From positions 930,001 through 994,000 of the forward strand of contig NZ_QPJW01000001.1 in assembly GCF_003337355.1 (NCBI RefSeq): a stretch of DNA of 64,000 bases, in the 5' to 3' direction. Positions 62,896 through 64,000 of this stretch are shown here, one piece after another. The notes beneath the pieces were generated by a model. It was given only the letters and a program-made list of their open reading frames with translations. It made no database searches and was not told the DNA's origin. A program made the position numbers and the translations under genes. Source of the stretch: Fontibacillus phaseoli (lineage in GTDB: Bacteria > Bacillota > Bacilli > Paenibacillales > Paenibacillaceae). Numbering within the stretch: position 1 is the stretch's first letter; each line of letters starts with the position of its first letter.

Positions 62896-63655
62896 GGAAT
62901 TAAGATCCAAGATTGAAGGGAAAGAAATATTAAAAGGGCTCACACTGGAGATTCATGGTGGAGAGATTCATGCGATTATGGGGCCTAATGGGACAGGGAA
63001 AAGTACGTTGGCTTCAGCTTTAATGGGCCATCCCAAATATGAGGTTACCGGCGGCAAGGTGACATTGGACAATGAAGACCTTCTGGAGATGGAGGTGGAT
63101 GAGCGTGCCCAGGCAGGCTTGTTCCTCGCTATGCAATACCCAAGTGAAATTGCCGGCGTGACCAACTCGGACTTTCTCAGAAGTGCCATCAATGCACGGC
63201 GTGAAGAAGGCGATGAGATATCCTTAATCCGTTTTATCCGTAAAATGGAGAGCAAAATGAAGGGGCTGGAGATGAACCCGGAATTTGCGCATCGTTATTT
63301 GAATGAGGGATTCTCCGGCGGTGAAAAAAAGCGGAATGAGATTTTGCAAATGATGCTACTTGAACCCAAGTTTGTGATCCTGGATGAAGTGGATTCCGGA
63401 CTTGATATTGATGCACTGCGTATTGTGGCCAATGGCGTAAATGAAATGCGCAGCCCGGATAGAGGCTTTTTAATCATCACCCATTATCAACGACTGTTGA
63501 ATTATATTACCCCGGATTTTGTGCATGTCATGATGCAAGGCCGGATAGTTAAATCTGGCGGTCCGGAGCTTGCCCACCGTTTGGAGGCCGAAGGGTACGA
63601 TTGGGTGAAAGAGGAGCTTGGGATTGCGGATGAGAAGGTAGGCGAGGAAGTTTAA
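62876..63655 (+). CDS. sufC: Fe-S cluster assembly ATPase SufC
   Basis: This 259-residue ABC-type ATPase is the energising subunit of the SufBCD scaffold. It has Walker A GPNGTGKST near residue 37, a signature region NEGFSGGEKKRNEILQM and Walker B FVILDEVDSGLDIDAL. Length fits SufC. The start lies inside the MarR gene. Its stop is 23 bases before sufD. Confidence 0.96.
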   Translation: MTTLKIEELRSKIEGKEILKGLTLEIHGGEIHAIMGPNGTGKSTLASALMGHPKYEVTGGKVTLDNEDLLEMEVDERAQAGLFLAMQYPSEIAGVTNSDFLRSAINARREEGDEISLIRFIRKMESKMKGLEMNPEFAHRYLNEGFSGGEKKRNEILQMMLLEPKFVILDEVDSGLDIDALRIVANGVNEMRSPDRGFLIITHYQRLLNYITPDFVHVMMQGRIVKSGGPELAHRLEAEGYDWVKEELGIADEKVGEEV

Positions 63656-63678
63656 AAGCGGGAGAGGAGGAAACGCAA

Positions 63679-64000
63679 GTGGGTATACAGACGAGAATTT
63701 CAATGAATGCGAACGCTTTACGCGCTTGGTCAAGTGCTATGGGTGAGCCTCATTGGCTGCTTGAACGCCGGATTCAGGCACTTGAGCTGGCAGGAGCGCT
63801 GGAGCTGCCTAAAGTGGAGAAAACCAAACTTGAGAAATGGGATATCTACGAAACCGGAGATTACAAAGCGGAGCATCCGTGGTCAGGTTTGGAAGATGCG
63901 CCGGAGGTTGTTCGAGGTTTGGTTGCTTCTCCAGTGAATGGAGGACTAATCGTTCAGTTCAATTCGGATGTAGTGTATACGAAATTGTCCGAGAGCTTAG
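63679..64000 (+). CDS. sufD: Fe-S cluster assembly protein SufD, N-terminal part
   Basis: A frame opens at GTG 63679 after GAGAGGAGGAAA and stays open to the end of the window (107 codons). It reads NALRAWSSAMGEPHWLLERR near the start and continues with LPKVEKTKLEKWDIYE, the N-terminal pattern of SufD, the partner of SufB in the scaffold. The position directly after sufC fits sufCDSUB. The catalytic and assembly parts lie beyond the window. Confidence 0.9.
   Translation, partial: MGIQTRISMNANALRAWSSAMGEPHWLLERRIQALELAGALELPKVEKTKLEKWDIYETGDYKAEHPWSGLEDAPEVVRGLVASPVNGGLIVQFNSDVVYTKLSESL

Overview
The window looks like chromosomal DNA from a Gram-positive, spore-forming Firmicute, most probably a Paenibacillus or a close relative. 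Reasons: strong AGGAGG-type ribosome-binding sites with frequent GTG and TTG starts, two proline T-box leaders, an S-layer-homology (SLH) protein, GerMN-domain lipoproteins, a two-module dynamin of the DynA type, BceRSAB-type peptide sensing and detoxification, a signal peptidase of the Gram-positive type and a SufCD cluster. Base composition is moderate, with a visibly AT-richer stretch from about 59.2 to 62.9 kb.

Layout. 1-4360: methionine-type ABC transporter operon (metN end, metI, metQ) interleaved with a zinc-methyltransferase-like UROD-family protein, a P5C-reductase-like oxidoreductase and a VOC protein. 4501-5927: unknown lipoprotein and a nitroreductase. 6071-12210: BceRS two-component system, BceAB transporter, DedA protein and undecaprenyl-diphosphatase, a plausible undecaprenyl-lipid/antibiotic stress block. 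12245-12783: palindromic repeats and a frameshifted gene relic. 12797-17600 (minus): T-box, proB, second T-box, proA, proC, then mtnB. 17801-22770: nitrilase-type amidase, LysR regulator, signal peptidase I, zinc-ribbon membrane protein, leuCD. 23003-30231: two tandem copies of an amidase plus GerMN-lipoprotein pair, then a large SLH protein. 30486-37561: endonuclease III, unknown small protein, an octanucleotide array able to form G-quadruplexes, DynA, PurT, GNAT. 37622-39239 (minus): AraC/GyrI-like regulator and a permuted-papain-fold protein. 39500-48759: response regulator, sensor kinase, sugar-binding lipoprotein, metallo-hydrolase, then mglBAC for galactose uptake. 48948-51139: CAP protein, small zinc/HhH protein, PspA and a DUF4178 protein. 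51475-54281: SGNH esterase and an ABC-2 exporter. 54397-58831: parE-parC. 58978-62267: a graveyard of broken genes (YHYH fragment, amber-interrupted transporter, ABC ATPase relic, sigma-factor relics) around one apparently intact GntR regulator, with a Fur-box-like site. 62241-64000: a palindromic Fur-like promoter followed by a MarR-type regulator, sufC and the start of sufD.

How they may work together: the first block probably imports and processes a methylated sulfur compound. The Bce/DedA/UppP block would sense cell-wall antibiotics and keep the lipid carrier cycling. The proline genes are read out through uncharged proline tRNA at two points in one operon. The periplasmic lipoprotein, kinase and AraC-type regulator probably sense an extracellular sugar and switch on mglBAC through a tandem direct repeat seen upstream of mglB. 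Assignments rest on reading motifs, not on database searches.
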